Origin: DAOTTI01 sp034437795
Lineage (GTDB): Bacteria > Chloroflexota > UBA11872 > UBA12225
Length of the DNA: 12,603 nt
Assembly: GCA_034437795.1 (NCBI GenBank)
Contig: DAOTTI010000195.1
Coordinates: forward strand, 1-12,603
Reading direction: 5' to 3'
Positions 7,087-12,603 of this stretch are shown one piece after another. Below the pieces are notes generated by a model. That model saw only the letters and a list, made by a program, of their open reading frames with translations, had not been told where the DNA came from and searched no databases. A program made the position numbers and the translations under genes. Position 1 is the stretch's first letter, and each line of letters opens with the position of its first letter.

Positions 7087-7161
7087 TAGGGTGAGGGCTC
7101 CGTTCACAACTAGCCCGGTCTAGCCAGGCCAGCGCGAGAGGCCAGTCACAGCCTCAGGGGC

Positions 7162-7410
7162 CTACGGGGCGCAGGTCCTGACCAGACCCTCGCCGCGAGG
7201 CCGTATCCGCTCGAAAATTAGCCGGTTGGCTTCCGCCGGCGTAAACCCCGCCTGCTGGAGAAAACGGCGCCAGGTGGCCGGGTCGTGCCGCACGGCATCG
7301 TCGGGCGCCACGCACAGCCGATGACCACCGGCCACCGGCGCCGGCTCGCCGGCGGCCGTGTCTGACGGGTCCGCTTCTGGTTCACTCGAACTGGTGTAGA
7401 AGATATCCAT
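7162..7410 (-). CDS. Small protein of unknown function (82 aa)
   Basis: I do not recognise this product. The N-terminal half (SSSEPEADPSDTAAGEPAP) is acidic, Pro/Ala-rich and probably disordered. The C-terminal half, from RHDPATWRRFLQQAGFTPAE through ANRLIFERIRPRGEGLVR, looks like a compact basic two-helix segment, the kind seen in small nucleic-acid-binding or regulatory proteins. There is no signal peptide, membrane segment or cysteine pair. The ATG at 7410 is preceded on the minus strand by a purine-rich GACGAGGG, somewhat distant. The amino acid content, with a coherent amphipathic C-terminus, makes it more convincing than the overlapping shadow frames. It converges on the ThDP gene across the palindrome array. 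Existence moderately sure; function unknown. Confidence 0.55.
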   Translation of the reverse strand: MDIFYTSSSEPEADPSDTAAGEPAPVAGGHRLCVAPDDAVRHDPATWRRFLQQAGFTPAEANRLIFERIRPRGEGLVRTCAP

Positions 7411-7898
7411 AGCCGGCTACCCTCGTCTCCCACGCTGCTCCTCAGCGCGCCGTGTGGAGTCGTCTCCTACCTCTCATAACGCACCGCGCTCTTCCTGGTT
7501 GAGCGCACAGGCTAGATTGAGGCGCCCTCCACAAAAGATTACGCCGCTGCTCGCCGGATGGTGCAGGGCTAGGACAGCTGCCCCGAAGAGAGCAAATCCG
7601 TGGCCCCGTACGGGCAGATGGTGCGCCGGCCAGTGCATAGGCGGATGCGTTGCACGACCCTCACGATGAACTGCGACGCTGCCACGACCGCCGTTCGCCA
7701 GCAGCCGGCGGCGGGAGAGCCACGCAAAGCCGTACCGTGTGCTCGACGGGCAGACCGGCCAGCCGGTGGTCGGCCGAGAGGGATAGTGGCGCCCCCTTCG
7801 GTAGCCTCGCGAGCCTCGGGCATGGGGCCGACGCGTAGCCAGGCACCAGGCACGATTTGTGCTCGGGCGACGTTCGAAGGGCCAAAGCGAAACGGGCC
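7411..7898. other. 488-bp stretch without an assignable gene
   Basis: No full gene can be supported here; open frames exist on both strands but read as arginine/proline-rich shadow sequence. The upstream region of the 82-aa gene lies at its left edge. Within it, 7670-7786 on the plus strand holds a stretch that reads like real protein (SHAKPYRVLDGQTGQPVVG, then EG and a stop at 7784) but has no start codon or upstream continuation. This may be a decayed gene remnant or chance. No tRNA, CRISPR or clear repeat is visible. Confidence 0.35.
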
Positions 7899-8174
7899 AT
7901 GAACGCCATGAACGCGACGAGAAGCCTGGTCGGGACGCGCGTACGCGTGCGCGCTCGTTCCCATGTGCTGCAGCTCGACGCGGCAACGGGCGAGATTGTC
8001 CGGCCGGATGACCAGTGGGAGAGCTACGTCATCGTCCGTCTCGCCCGTCCGGCCCTCTACGACAACGGGGTGTCGCCACCGACCCCGTTGCAGGAGATCC
8101 GCGTCGCGCTCGATAACCTGGAGCCACTGGAGCCACGCCCCGACTGGCCGGCCACCGACCTCTGGTACGAATAG
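7899..8174 (+). CDS. Small protein of unknown function (91 aa)
   Basis: I do not recognise the family. From residue 7 the product reads SLVGTRVRVRARSHVLQL, then DAATGEIVRPDDQWESYVIV, then RLARPALYDNG. This is a run of alternating hydrophobic and charged positions that suggests a small beta-barrel or SH3-like fold. The C-terminus (LQEIRVALDNLEPLEP, ending DLWYE) looks like a helix plus acidic tail. No signal peptide, membrane segment or cysteine is seen. The frame is open back to a TTG at 7857, but ATG 7899 or ATG 7908 (sequence MNAMNAT) is likelier; neither has a strong ribosome site. Longer frames on the opposite strand lack protein-like composition, which is why I prefer this one. Existence moderately sure, function unknown. 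Confidence 0.5.
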   Translation: MNAMNATRSLVGTRVRVRARSHVLQLDAATGEIVRPDDQWESYVIVRLARPALYDNGVSPPTPLQEIRVALDNLEPLEPRPDWPATDLWYE

Positions 8175-8512
8175 CGGCGACCAGCGCGCGGGCTTGGGCT
8201 TCGTTAACGGGAGCTTCCACCTCCTTGAGCACTGGTTTGATCCCGCCCGGCGGGAGATGCCGTACTCGCTGGCGATGAACCGCGTCGGCCCACCATCGTA
8301 TCTGCCGTATCTGCGCCCCCACATGGGCGGCATCCGGTGCGCGCGCCAGGCGCTGGCCGGGCTTGGCGACATCGGGGCCCAGGTGCTGAATGGCTACGAT
8401 TTCGGCGGCACCTCGGCACGCCTGGCCGCGGGCGAGCGGCGGTCATGCCCGTACGCCGACATGCTGCCCGTGGCGCTTGGGGCTCCTATCCGACACTGAC
8501 GCGCCGGGGAGG
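8175..8512. other. 338-bp stretch without an assignable gene
   Basis: It lies between the 91-aa plus-strand gene and the end of the minus-strand RraA-family gene. Pieces on both strands look mildly protein-like, for example PGGIKPVLKEVEAPVNE on the minus strand, in a frame open from about 8322 back to 8029, and YLPYLRPHMGGI on the plus strand. None extends into a coherent domain, and frames appear to switch. A degraded gene is possible; I cannot name it. The gap also lacks members of the palindrome family found elsewhere in the window. Confidence 0.3.
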
Positions 8513-9277
8513 TCACGCCCCTGCGTCTTCGCGCCGCCGCGCCGCCTCGTACTCTGCCAACGTCTGGGCGTCGGGCGGGTAGACGCCGATGATGCTCGCT
8601 CCGGCCTGCACCTTGGCCAAGAGGAAGCGCTCGCGGCGCTCCTGCTCCAGCGCCCTGGCGGCGGCCTCCTCGGCCAGGTGCCTGGGAATGACGATGACGC
8701 CGTCGCCATCCCCGACGATGGCGTCGCCCGGGTAGACCGAGATGCCGCCGCAGGCGATGGGAAGCTGCACGTCGACCGGATGGTGGAGGGTGACGTTGGT
8801 GGCGGCGTGGCGCCCGCGGCAGTAGGCGGGCAGGCCGACGGCGGCAATCCCGTCCGCGTCACGGAAGGCGCCGTCCGTTACCAGGCCGGCGGCACCGCGG
8901 TGCTTGAGCCGGGTGACCAGGATGTTGCCGATGGTCCCCGCGCGCACCTCGCCGCGGGCATCGATCACCAGCACGTCGCCGTGGCTCACGTGCTCGATCG
9001 CCACTCGCTGCGGGTTGGTGAGGTTGTCGAAGCGTCCCTCCAAGGCGTCCGCGTCCAGGTCTTCGCGCATGGGGATGTAGCGCAGGGTGTAGGCCTGGCC
9101 CACCAGGCGCGTGCCGGGCACCAGCGGGGAGACGCCGGTCATGAAGGTGTTACGCAGGCCGAGCCTCAGCAGGACGGAGGTGAGGGTGGCGGTGCTGACC
9201 TGGCGCAGCCGGTCGGCGAGAGCGGGGGGCAGGGGTGGGCTCGGCGTGGGGTCCCAGTAGCGGTCCATGGGGCACAT
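8513..9277 (-). CDS. RraA-like / HMG aldolase-family protein
   Basis: The 254-residue product matches the RraA fold: HGDVLVIDARGEVRAGTIGN (residues 99-118), then RGAAGLVTDGAFRD, then GISVYPGDAIVGDGDGVIVIP. The conserved spacing Gly118-x20-Arg139-Asp140, diagnostic of the HMG/CHA aldolase and RraA superfamily, is present. The acidic residue expected after RD-x-x is glycine here (RDADG), with Asp one place earlier. Members are either divalent-metal retro-aldolases acting on 4-hydroxy-4-methyl-2-oxoglutarate-type substrates or RNase E inhibitors; the name dimethylmenaquinone methyltransferase for this family is a historical error. It is longer than E. coli RraA by a Pro-rich N-terminus and a charged C-terminal helix, as in many putative aldolases. 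ATG 9277 and ATG 9268 are both possible starts; neither has a good ribosome site. It follows the Nudix gene by 19 nt, so co-transcription is likely. Confidence 0.87.
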   Translation of the reverse strand: MCPMDRYWDPTPSPPLPPALADRLRQVSTATLTSVLLRLGLRNTFMTGVSPLVPGTRLVGQAYTLRYIPMREDLDADALEGRFDNLTNPQRVAIEHVSHGDVLVIDARGEVRAGTIGNILVTRLKHRGAAGLVTDGAFRDADGIAAVGLPAYCRGRHAATNVTLHHPVDVQLPIACGGISVYPGDAIVGDGDGVIVIPRHLAEEAAARALEQERRERFLLAKVQAGASIIGVYPPDAQTLAEYEAARRREDAGA

Positions 9278-9296
9278 TCTACGGGGCGCCCGCGGG

Positions 9297-9953
9297 TCAC
9301 ACCACCAGGTACGGGTAGCCGCGGATGGCCATGTCCACGATCGTCGCCACGCGGAAGAAGTACTGGTCCAGCGTGGGGAGAAAGTCGTCGCGCGTGATGG
9401 TGCCGCGGCTTATCCTCCGCTCCGCGCTGAGCGACCGCACCGTGATGCGGTCCGCCTCGCCGGCGAAGAGGCGCAGCAGGTCGGGAAGGGGCGCCTCCAC
9501 CAGCGCCCCGACCTCCACCGGCCGCGGCCGGTAGCTCTCCAGGCGGGCGCGGCGCCGCCACAGGTAGACCTCCTGGAGCTCATGGTCGCGCACACCCGGT
9601 TCCTGCTCGCCGACGTAGGCGCGCCGCCCCAGAGGGATCAGGTCAGCCAGAGACGCGGCGCAGCCGATCTCCTCCGCCACCTCGCGGACCATGTCCTGGA
9701 TCGTCTCGCCGGCAGCAAAGTGGCCTCCGACGGTGACGTCGAGCCGGTTGGGCCAGGTGTCCTTGAACGCCCCGCGGCGCTGCAGCAGCAGGGCCGGCAC
9801 CGCGCCGGCCTCACAGGTGATCCAGCAGTGGAACGACCGGTGCCAGTCGCCGTCCCGATGCACCTCCGCGCGACGCTTGGCGCGGCCGGTGGGCCGCCCC
9901 GCGCCATCGTAAACGTCAAAAAGCTCGTCCGGGCTGCTGCCGGGATCGCTCAT
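9297..9953 (-). CDS. Nudix hydrolase, isopentenyl-diphosphate isomerase-like subgroup
   Basis: A 218-residue protein with the opening typical of this subgroup: DELFDVYDGAGRPTGRAKR (residues 9-27), then GDWHRSFHCWI. The Nudix box begins at Gly77 and reads GHFAAGE (Glu83), six residues, then REVAEEIG (Arg90, Glu91, Glu94, Glu95). The canonical box has seven residues between the first Glu and the Arg, so this one is a residue short, perhaps as in its close relatives. The C-terminal 80 residues form a helical extension. Members cleave nucleoside-diphosphate-linked or prenyl-type compounds; the substrate cannot be told from sequence. The start is well fixed by GGGAGG on the minus strand (9958-9963, four nt before ATG 9953); the open frame continues upstream only as shadow. 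It is followed 19 nt later by the RraA-family gene. Confidence 0.87.
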   Translation of the reverse strand: MSDPGSSPDELFDVYDGAGRPTGRAKRRAEVHRDGDWHRSFHCWITCEAGAVPALLLQRRGAFKDTWPNRLDVTVGGHFAAGETIQDMVREVAEEIGCAASLADLIPLGRRAYVGEQEPGVRDHELQEVYLWRRRARLESYRPRPVEVGALVEAPLPDLLRLFAGEADRITVRSLSAERRISRGTITRDDFLPTLDQYFFRVATIVDMAIRGYPYLVV

Positions 9954-9957
9954 GGCG

Positions 9958-9963
9958 CCTCCC
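9958..9963 (-). promoter_or_regulatory. Ribosome binding site of the Nudix gene
   Basis: GGGAGG on the minus strand, four nt upstream of ATG 9953. It decides this start over in-frame codons further upstream. Confidence 0.7.
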
Positions 9964-10039
9964 AAGGTGACGATGGTCCGGCCCCGCCGCCGGTGGCTCG
10001 TCTGGACCAGCGTAGGGGCCGGTAGGTTGCTGTCGATGA

Positions 10040-10065
10040 GTGGTCGGAGAGCTTGCCCCGACCAC
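10040..10065. repeat. Stem-loop between glycosyltransferase and Nudix genes
   Basis: GTGGTCGG (10040-10047) and CCGACCAC (10058-10065) form a perfect 8-bp stem with a 10-nt loop, 37 nt past the glycosyltransferase stop on the minus strand. No T-tract follows on either strand. It may attenuate read-through or protect an mRNA end rather than act as a classical terminator. Confidence 0.55.
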
Positions 10066-10101
10066 GCGCCAGCGCGCGACGGCCCAGCGCTCATCCATGG
10101 G

Positions 10102-12123
10102 TCATGGCGCCGTGCGGACGAAGACCAGGAACGGCAAGGCCTGGAAGGCGACCTCATACTTGGCCTCGAGAAAGGCATGGGCGCGCGCCCCGAGCGCAGG
10201 ATCCCAGAGGAACAGCGCCAGCACGTCCACGTCATAGCCGAGCATCCGCCCGTCGAAGGTGGTAATCCCCTGCGCGGCCAGGTGGTCCAGATAATGGTCG
10301 AAGGTGTCCTGGTCGATGTAGAGCTGATTGTGCGTGTAGTAGGCCACGTCCCGCGCCGCGACGTAGGCCTGGCCGGGGCGCAGGATGGAGTTGAGGTAGG
10401 CGGCGGTCTCCTTCTGGCCGGTGGTGCCGTAGTTGTAGGCGGTGGAGTAGCTGGCCTGGGCCTGGGCCAGCCCGACGCCCCAGCTCCAGGCTAGGGTCAA
10501 CAGCAGGCCCAGGATGGCCAGCTGGCGGGGCAGGTGGTGCCGGTTCAGGGCCACGCTGAGGACCAGGAAGGCGAAGCCCAGCGCCGCCGGCCAGACCAGG
10601 AGCGGCAGGACGAAATCCCAGCCCCGGAAGATGACGTGCCGGTCGCCGACGAAGGTGACGAAGTACCCCGCCATGCCGGACAGGACGATGCCGTACACCG
10701 GCACCTCCCACCAGGCGAGCGATGGGACATAGCGACAGAGCAGGTAGGCCACGCCGACCGCCCACAGGGGCATCATCGAGATGTGGTACTTGGGGAAGCT
10801 GGCGGCCAGCTTGATCAGGTAGGCTGCGCCGATCGCCCCGCCGCTGAGCAGGATGAAGTCGATCGGCCAGGCGCCCCAGGGCCCGCCGGCCGCCGGCCGG
10901 CGCAGGATCCAGCGCCCCAGGCGAGCCAGCGGTGCCAGGAACAGGTCCGCGAGGCGCGCCAGGGCCGCCCAGACGAAGAGGGCGATCAGGTAGGGGGAGA
11001 TCCAGAGCGCCACGTGGCCGACCATGTCCACCAGCCGGCGCGGGTTCTCCCGCCACCCGCCGGTGCTGCGCGCGGCGTCGGCGAACTCGATCTCCAGGAC
11101 GCGGAAGGGAAGCCAGAAGGGCATCCCTTTGAGCGTGGCGAAGAGCCACCAAGTGCCCAGGAAGAGCGCCCCGCCAGCCAGGGCCACCACGGGGAGGTCG
11201 ACCAGCGCCAGCCAGGGGCGCCAGGGGCGTGTGGCGACCAGGCGGTACAGCGCCCCGGCCACGACCAGGGCGAGGGCGGTGGTCATCTTGGCCCAGAGGG
11301 AGACGGCCAGGCAGACGGCCACCAGACCCAGCAGCAGCCACGTCAGGGGGTGGCGCAGCGGCCGGCGGTTACTGAGCAGCAGCACGTAGGCGAAGGCCAG
11401 CAGTGCGACGGACGTCACCAGCACCGTCCCATCGATGTCCAGTAGCAGCGCGCTCTGGATGACGAACGGGTGGGTGGCGTACAGCGCGGTCCCCGCGGCG
11501 GCGTAGAGCGGGGCGGCCCGCGACCGGCGCAGGAGGATGACCGAGGCTGTGAGAAAGACGAGCAGGGCGACGGCGCCGTTGCAGATGACGCCGATCAGGC
11601 GGGCGGGCGGCTCGCTTTCTCCCCAGCGGGAGAAGACGTAGCCCAGCACGTAGACGTAGAGCGGCGGGTGCCAGAGCGCCCAGTTGAAGCGCCGTGAAAA
11701 GTCGCCGGGGGTCTCCGTCTGCATGTGCCCGACGTTGGAGAGGGGCACTCCTGTCTCGGCCACCGCGTGGCCGGCAAAGGCGAAGGCCGCCTCGTCGTAG
11801 GTGAAGGGGCGGGTGAGTTGGGGCTGTACCAGTTGCCAGGCGACGGCCAGGGCCGCGGCGACCACCGCCAGGGCCACCAACCAGCCGGCCACGGTGGCGA
11901 TGGCAAGCCATGGGATACGCTGGCGCAGGGATGGTCGGGGCGGTGAAGCCGGCCCCTCGTCCCAGTAGTCCGGCGCCGTGTAGGGCGGCGGTGCGGCCGG
12001 CGCGGGAACGACGGCCAGCGGGCGCGTGGAGGCGGGGGTGAGCGCCTCCAGCGGTTCCGTCGGGGCCTCGGCCGGCGATGGGCGCGCCGGCTCGTCTGCC
12101 GTCTGACCCGCGGTAGTAGTCAC
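10102..12123 (-). CDS. GT39/ArnT-like membrane glycosyltransferase
   Basis: A polytopic protein of about 673 residues. A Pro/Ala/Thr-rich cytoplasmic tail (residues 1-65) precedes TM1 (about 72-98). Next comes the first large loop with the acidic pair Asp110-Glu111 (TYDEAAFAF) and the loop ending WHPPLYVYVLGY (His152), both characteristic of PMT/ArnT/RgtA-type GT-C enzymes that use a polyprenyl-phosphate sugar. Roughly ten more hydrophobic helices follow. A soluble C-terminal domain, after about residue 560, begins near ETAAYLNSILRPGQAYVAARD and probably faces outward. The likely role is sugar transfer to a lipid, glycan or protein at the outer membrane face; donor and acceptor unknown. The frame is open back to 12297, but that stretch crosses a palindromic repeat and reads like non-coding sequence. 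I therefore place the start at GTG 12123, without a clear ribosome site; the start is uncertain by tens of residues. Confidence 0.85.
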   Translation of the reverse strand: MTTTAGQTADEPARPSPAEAPTEPLEALTPASTRPLAVVPAPAAPPPYTAPDYWDEGPASPPRPSLRQRIPWLAIATVAGWLVALAVVAAALAVAWQLVQPQLTRPFTYDEAAFAFAGHAVAETGVPLSNVGHMQTETPGDFSRRFNWALWHPPLYVYVLGYVFSRWGESEPPARLIGVICNGAVALLVFLTASVILLRRSRAAPLYAAAGTALYATHPFVIQSALLLDIDGTVLVTSVALLAFAYVLLLSNRRPLRHPLTWLLLGLVAVCLAVSLWAKMTTALALVVAGALYRLVATRPWRPWLALVDLPVVALAGGALFLGTWWLFATLKGMPFWLPFRVLEIEFADAARSTGGWRENPRRLVDMVGHVALWISPYLIALFVWAALARLADLFLAPLARLGRWILRRPAAGGPWGAWPIDFILLSGGAIGAAYLIKLAASFPKYHISMMPLWAVGVAYLLCRYVPSLAWWEVPVYGIVLSGMAGYFVTFVGDRHVIFRGWDFVLPLLVWPAALGFAFLVLSVALNRHHLPRQLAILGLLLTLAWSWGVGLAQAQASYSTAYNYGTTGQKETAAYLNSILRPGQAYVAARDVAYYTHNQLYIDQDTFDHYLDHLAAQGITTFDGRMLGYDVDVLALFLWDPALGARAHAFLEAKYEVAFQALPFLVFVRTAP

Positions 12124-12164
12124 TGGCGCCGCATGGTAGCAAGCCGACGCCGCGGCCTTCGTTC

Positions 12165-12197
12165 CCCTCGCCCTTTGGGAGAGGGTCAGGGCGAGGG
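12165..12197. repeat. REP-like palindrome upstream of the glycosyltransferase gene
   Basis: CCCTCGCCCT (12165-12174) and AGGGCGAGGG (12188-12197) form a perfect 10-bp inverted repeat around a loop containing GGGAGAGGG. It is the same family as the array at 6820-7100 and argues that this region is intergenic, against a glycosyltransferase start at 12297. Confidence 0.8.
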
Positions 12198-12338
12198 CAC
12201 CGCTGGTGCATGATCTGCGCCAGCGGCACGACTGGCCCGCAGGGGCGCAGTCCTGATAGGTCACGTCACGTGTCAGCCGCGCCGGCGCCTGAGGCACAGA
12301 ACCTGCAACGATCCACGCCGCGCTGGCAGTAGCTGGTT

Positions 12339-12357
12339 TATGATCCCTCTAGGGAGG
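12339..12357 (+). promoter_or_regulatory. Possible -10 element and strong Shine-Dalgarno of the last gene
   Basis: GGAGG at 12353-12357 lies nine nt before ATG 12367 and is the strongest ribosome site in the window. TATGAT at 12339-12344 resembles a -10 hexamer but has no good -35 partner. It also lies so close to the ATG that the transcript would have a very short leader. The ribosome site is convincing, the promoter tentative. Confidence 0.5.
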
Positions 12358-12366
12358 TAAAGCGTC

Positions 12367-12603
12367 ATGTTCGCGTGGTTGGATAAGCTGAGCGGCATGC
12401 TGCGTCTGCGCCGGCGGCGGACGCTGGCCGATCGGGTGCAGGACGTCGCGGAGCGGGCGGTAGAGACGGTGCAAGACGTCTATGAGACGGCCGTGGAGAC
12501 GGTCACGCCGGTCATTACGCCGGTGATCGCCCAGCGGGGCAAGGCGCTCTCACGGGCCGCGGAAGCCGTGGCGCCGGTGCTGGCCCAGGCCAGCCGCGCC
12601 GCG
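12367..12603 (+). CDS. Unknown helix-rich protein, 5' part (3' end outside window)
   Basis: The 79 visible residues begin MFAWLDKLSGMLRLRRRRTL, a short amphipathic/basic leader. They continue into a long helix-prone run with pseudo-repeats (VQDVAERAVETVQDVYETAVETV, with TPVITPVIAQRGK after it). The spacing of Val/Ala against Glu/Arg suggests an amphipathic helix or coiled coil, reminiscent of YtxH-like or apolipoprotein-like bacterial proteins, without a clear match. There is no signal peptide and no enzymatic motif in the visible part. The start is supported by GGAGG nine nt upstream. It is divergent from the glycosyltransferase, with about 240 nt between the starts that include a REP-like palindrome. 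That it is a real gene is fairly sure; function unknown. Confidence 0.7.
   Translation, partial: MFAWLDKLSGMLRLRRRRTLADRVQDVAERAVETVQDVYETAVETVTPVITPVIAQRGKALSRAAEAVAPVLAQASRAA

Larger units (their letters stand above)
6820..7100. repeat. Array of REP-like palindromic elements between convergent genes
   Basis: At least five imperfect copies of one element lie in this convergent gap: a C-rich arm (CCCTCTCCC), a short loop, a G-rich arm (GGGAGAGGG) and a tail like AGGGTNAGGGYGAGGG. Copies sit near 6822-6856, 6865-6899, 6955-6982, 7005-7030 and 7064-7099. The best is 7066-7086, a perfect 9-bp stem with loop ATA. Others are eroded. Two additional perfect 6-bp hairpins share an edge: GCCCGC/GCGGGC at 6981-6995 and GGCGAC/GTCGCC at 6993-7006. 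A further copy lies at 12165-12197. They could end transcription of the ThDP gene and the opposing small gene, but no T-tract follows, so this is inference. Confidence 0.8.

Noticed and set aside
6820..7100. CRISPR array
   Set aside because: Repeats are imperfect palindromes of unequal spacing and the tandem unit is a heptamer without spacers; no cas genes are present.
7569..8372. 267-aa minus-strand open frame across the sparse region
   Set aside because: It has no recognisable domain, overlaps the more protein-like 91-aa plus-strand gene, and its composition is irregular; kept out as a likely shadow.
8390..9397. 335-aa plus-strand open frame opposite the RraA and Nudix genes
   Set aside because: Composition is low-complexity and it covers two minus-strand genes with recognisable motifs.
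12124..12297. Extension of the glycosyltransferase N-terminus to 12297
   Set aside because: The extra residues cross a perfect 10-bp palindrome of the intergenic repeat family and show no membrane or domain signal; GTG 12123 fits better.
1..12603. tRNA or rRNA genes, insertion sequences
   Set aside because: I saw no tRNA T-arm with matching acceptor stem, no rRNA motif and no transposase domain on either strand by eye; a dedicated tRNA/IS search was not possible.

Overview
The window is strongly G+C-rich and densely coded, with TGATG-type gene junctions. It carries a dispersed family of pyrimidine-rich stem-loops (CCCTCTCCC / GGGAGAGGG followed by AGGGTGAGGG) in the larger intergenic gaps. 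Repeats of this style, together with the gene repertoire, would suit Chloroflexota (Thermomicrobia/Anaerolineae-like) or a similar high-GC environmental lineage. That placement is an impression; no marker gene in the window proves it.

Left part, 1-4381, plus strand: a compact five-gene operon, cut at its 5' end by the window edge. In order it encodes a class I SAM methyltransferase (C-terminal part only), a geranylgeranyl-reductase-type FAD oxidoreductase, a SRPBCC (polyketide cyclase-like) protein, a FabF-type beta-ketoacyl-ACP synthase with an intact catalytic set, and a UbiA-family membrane prenyltransferase. Junctions are +6, -1, +8 and -16 nt. Together they look like an assembly line for a membrane-associated, prenylated and methylated polyketide or phenolic/quinone lipid. 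No acyl carrier protein or type III polyketide synthase is visible here; if present they should lie to the left of position 1. The KAS/UbiA junction is duplicated as a near-perfect 31-nt direct repeat 75 nt apart.

Middle, 4382-6805, plus strand: a small NIPSNAP-family protein, then a complete thiamine-diphosphate enzyme of the acetolactate synthase superfamily. After it, 6806-7161 is a convergent intergenic region packed with palindromes and a heptamer tandem repeat.

7162-8512 is sparse: two short unrecognised genes, one on each strand, separated and flanked by 338-488 bp stretches where I can assign nothing firmly.

Right part, 8513-12123, minus strand: a large GT39/ArnT-like membrane glycosyltransferase, then a Nudix hydrolase and an RraA-family protein 19 nt apart (probably co-transcribed). 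At the far right, divergent from the glycosyltransferase, a gene with a strong ribosome binding site begins and runs off the window; its visible part is a charged, helix-prone protein of unknown role.
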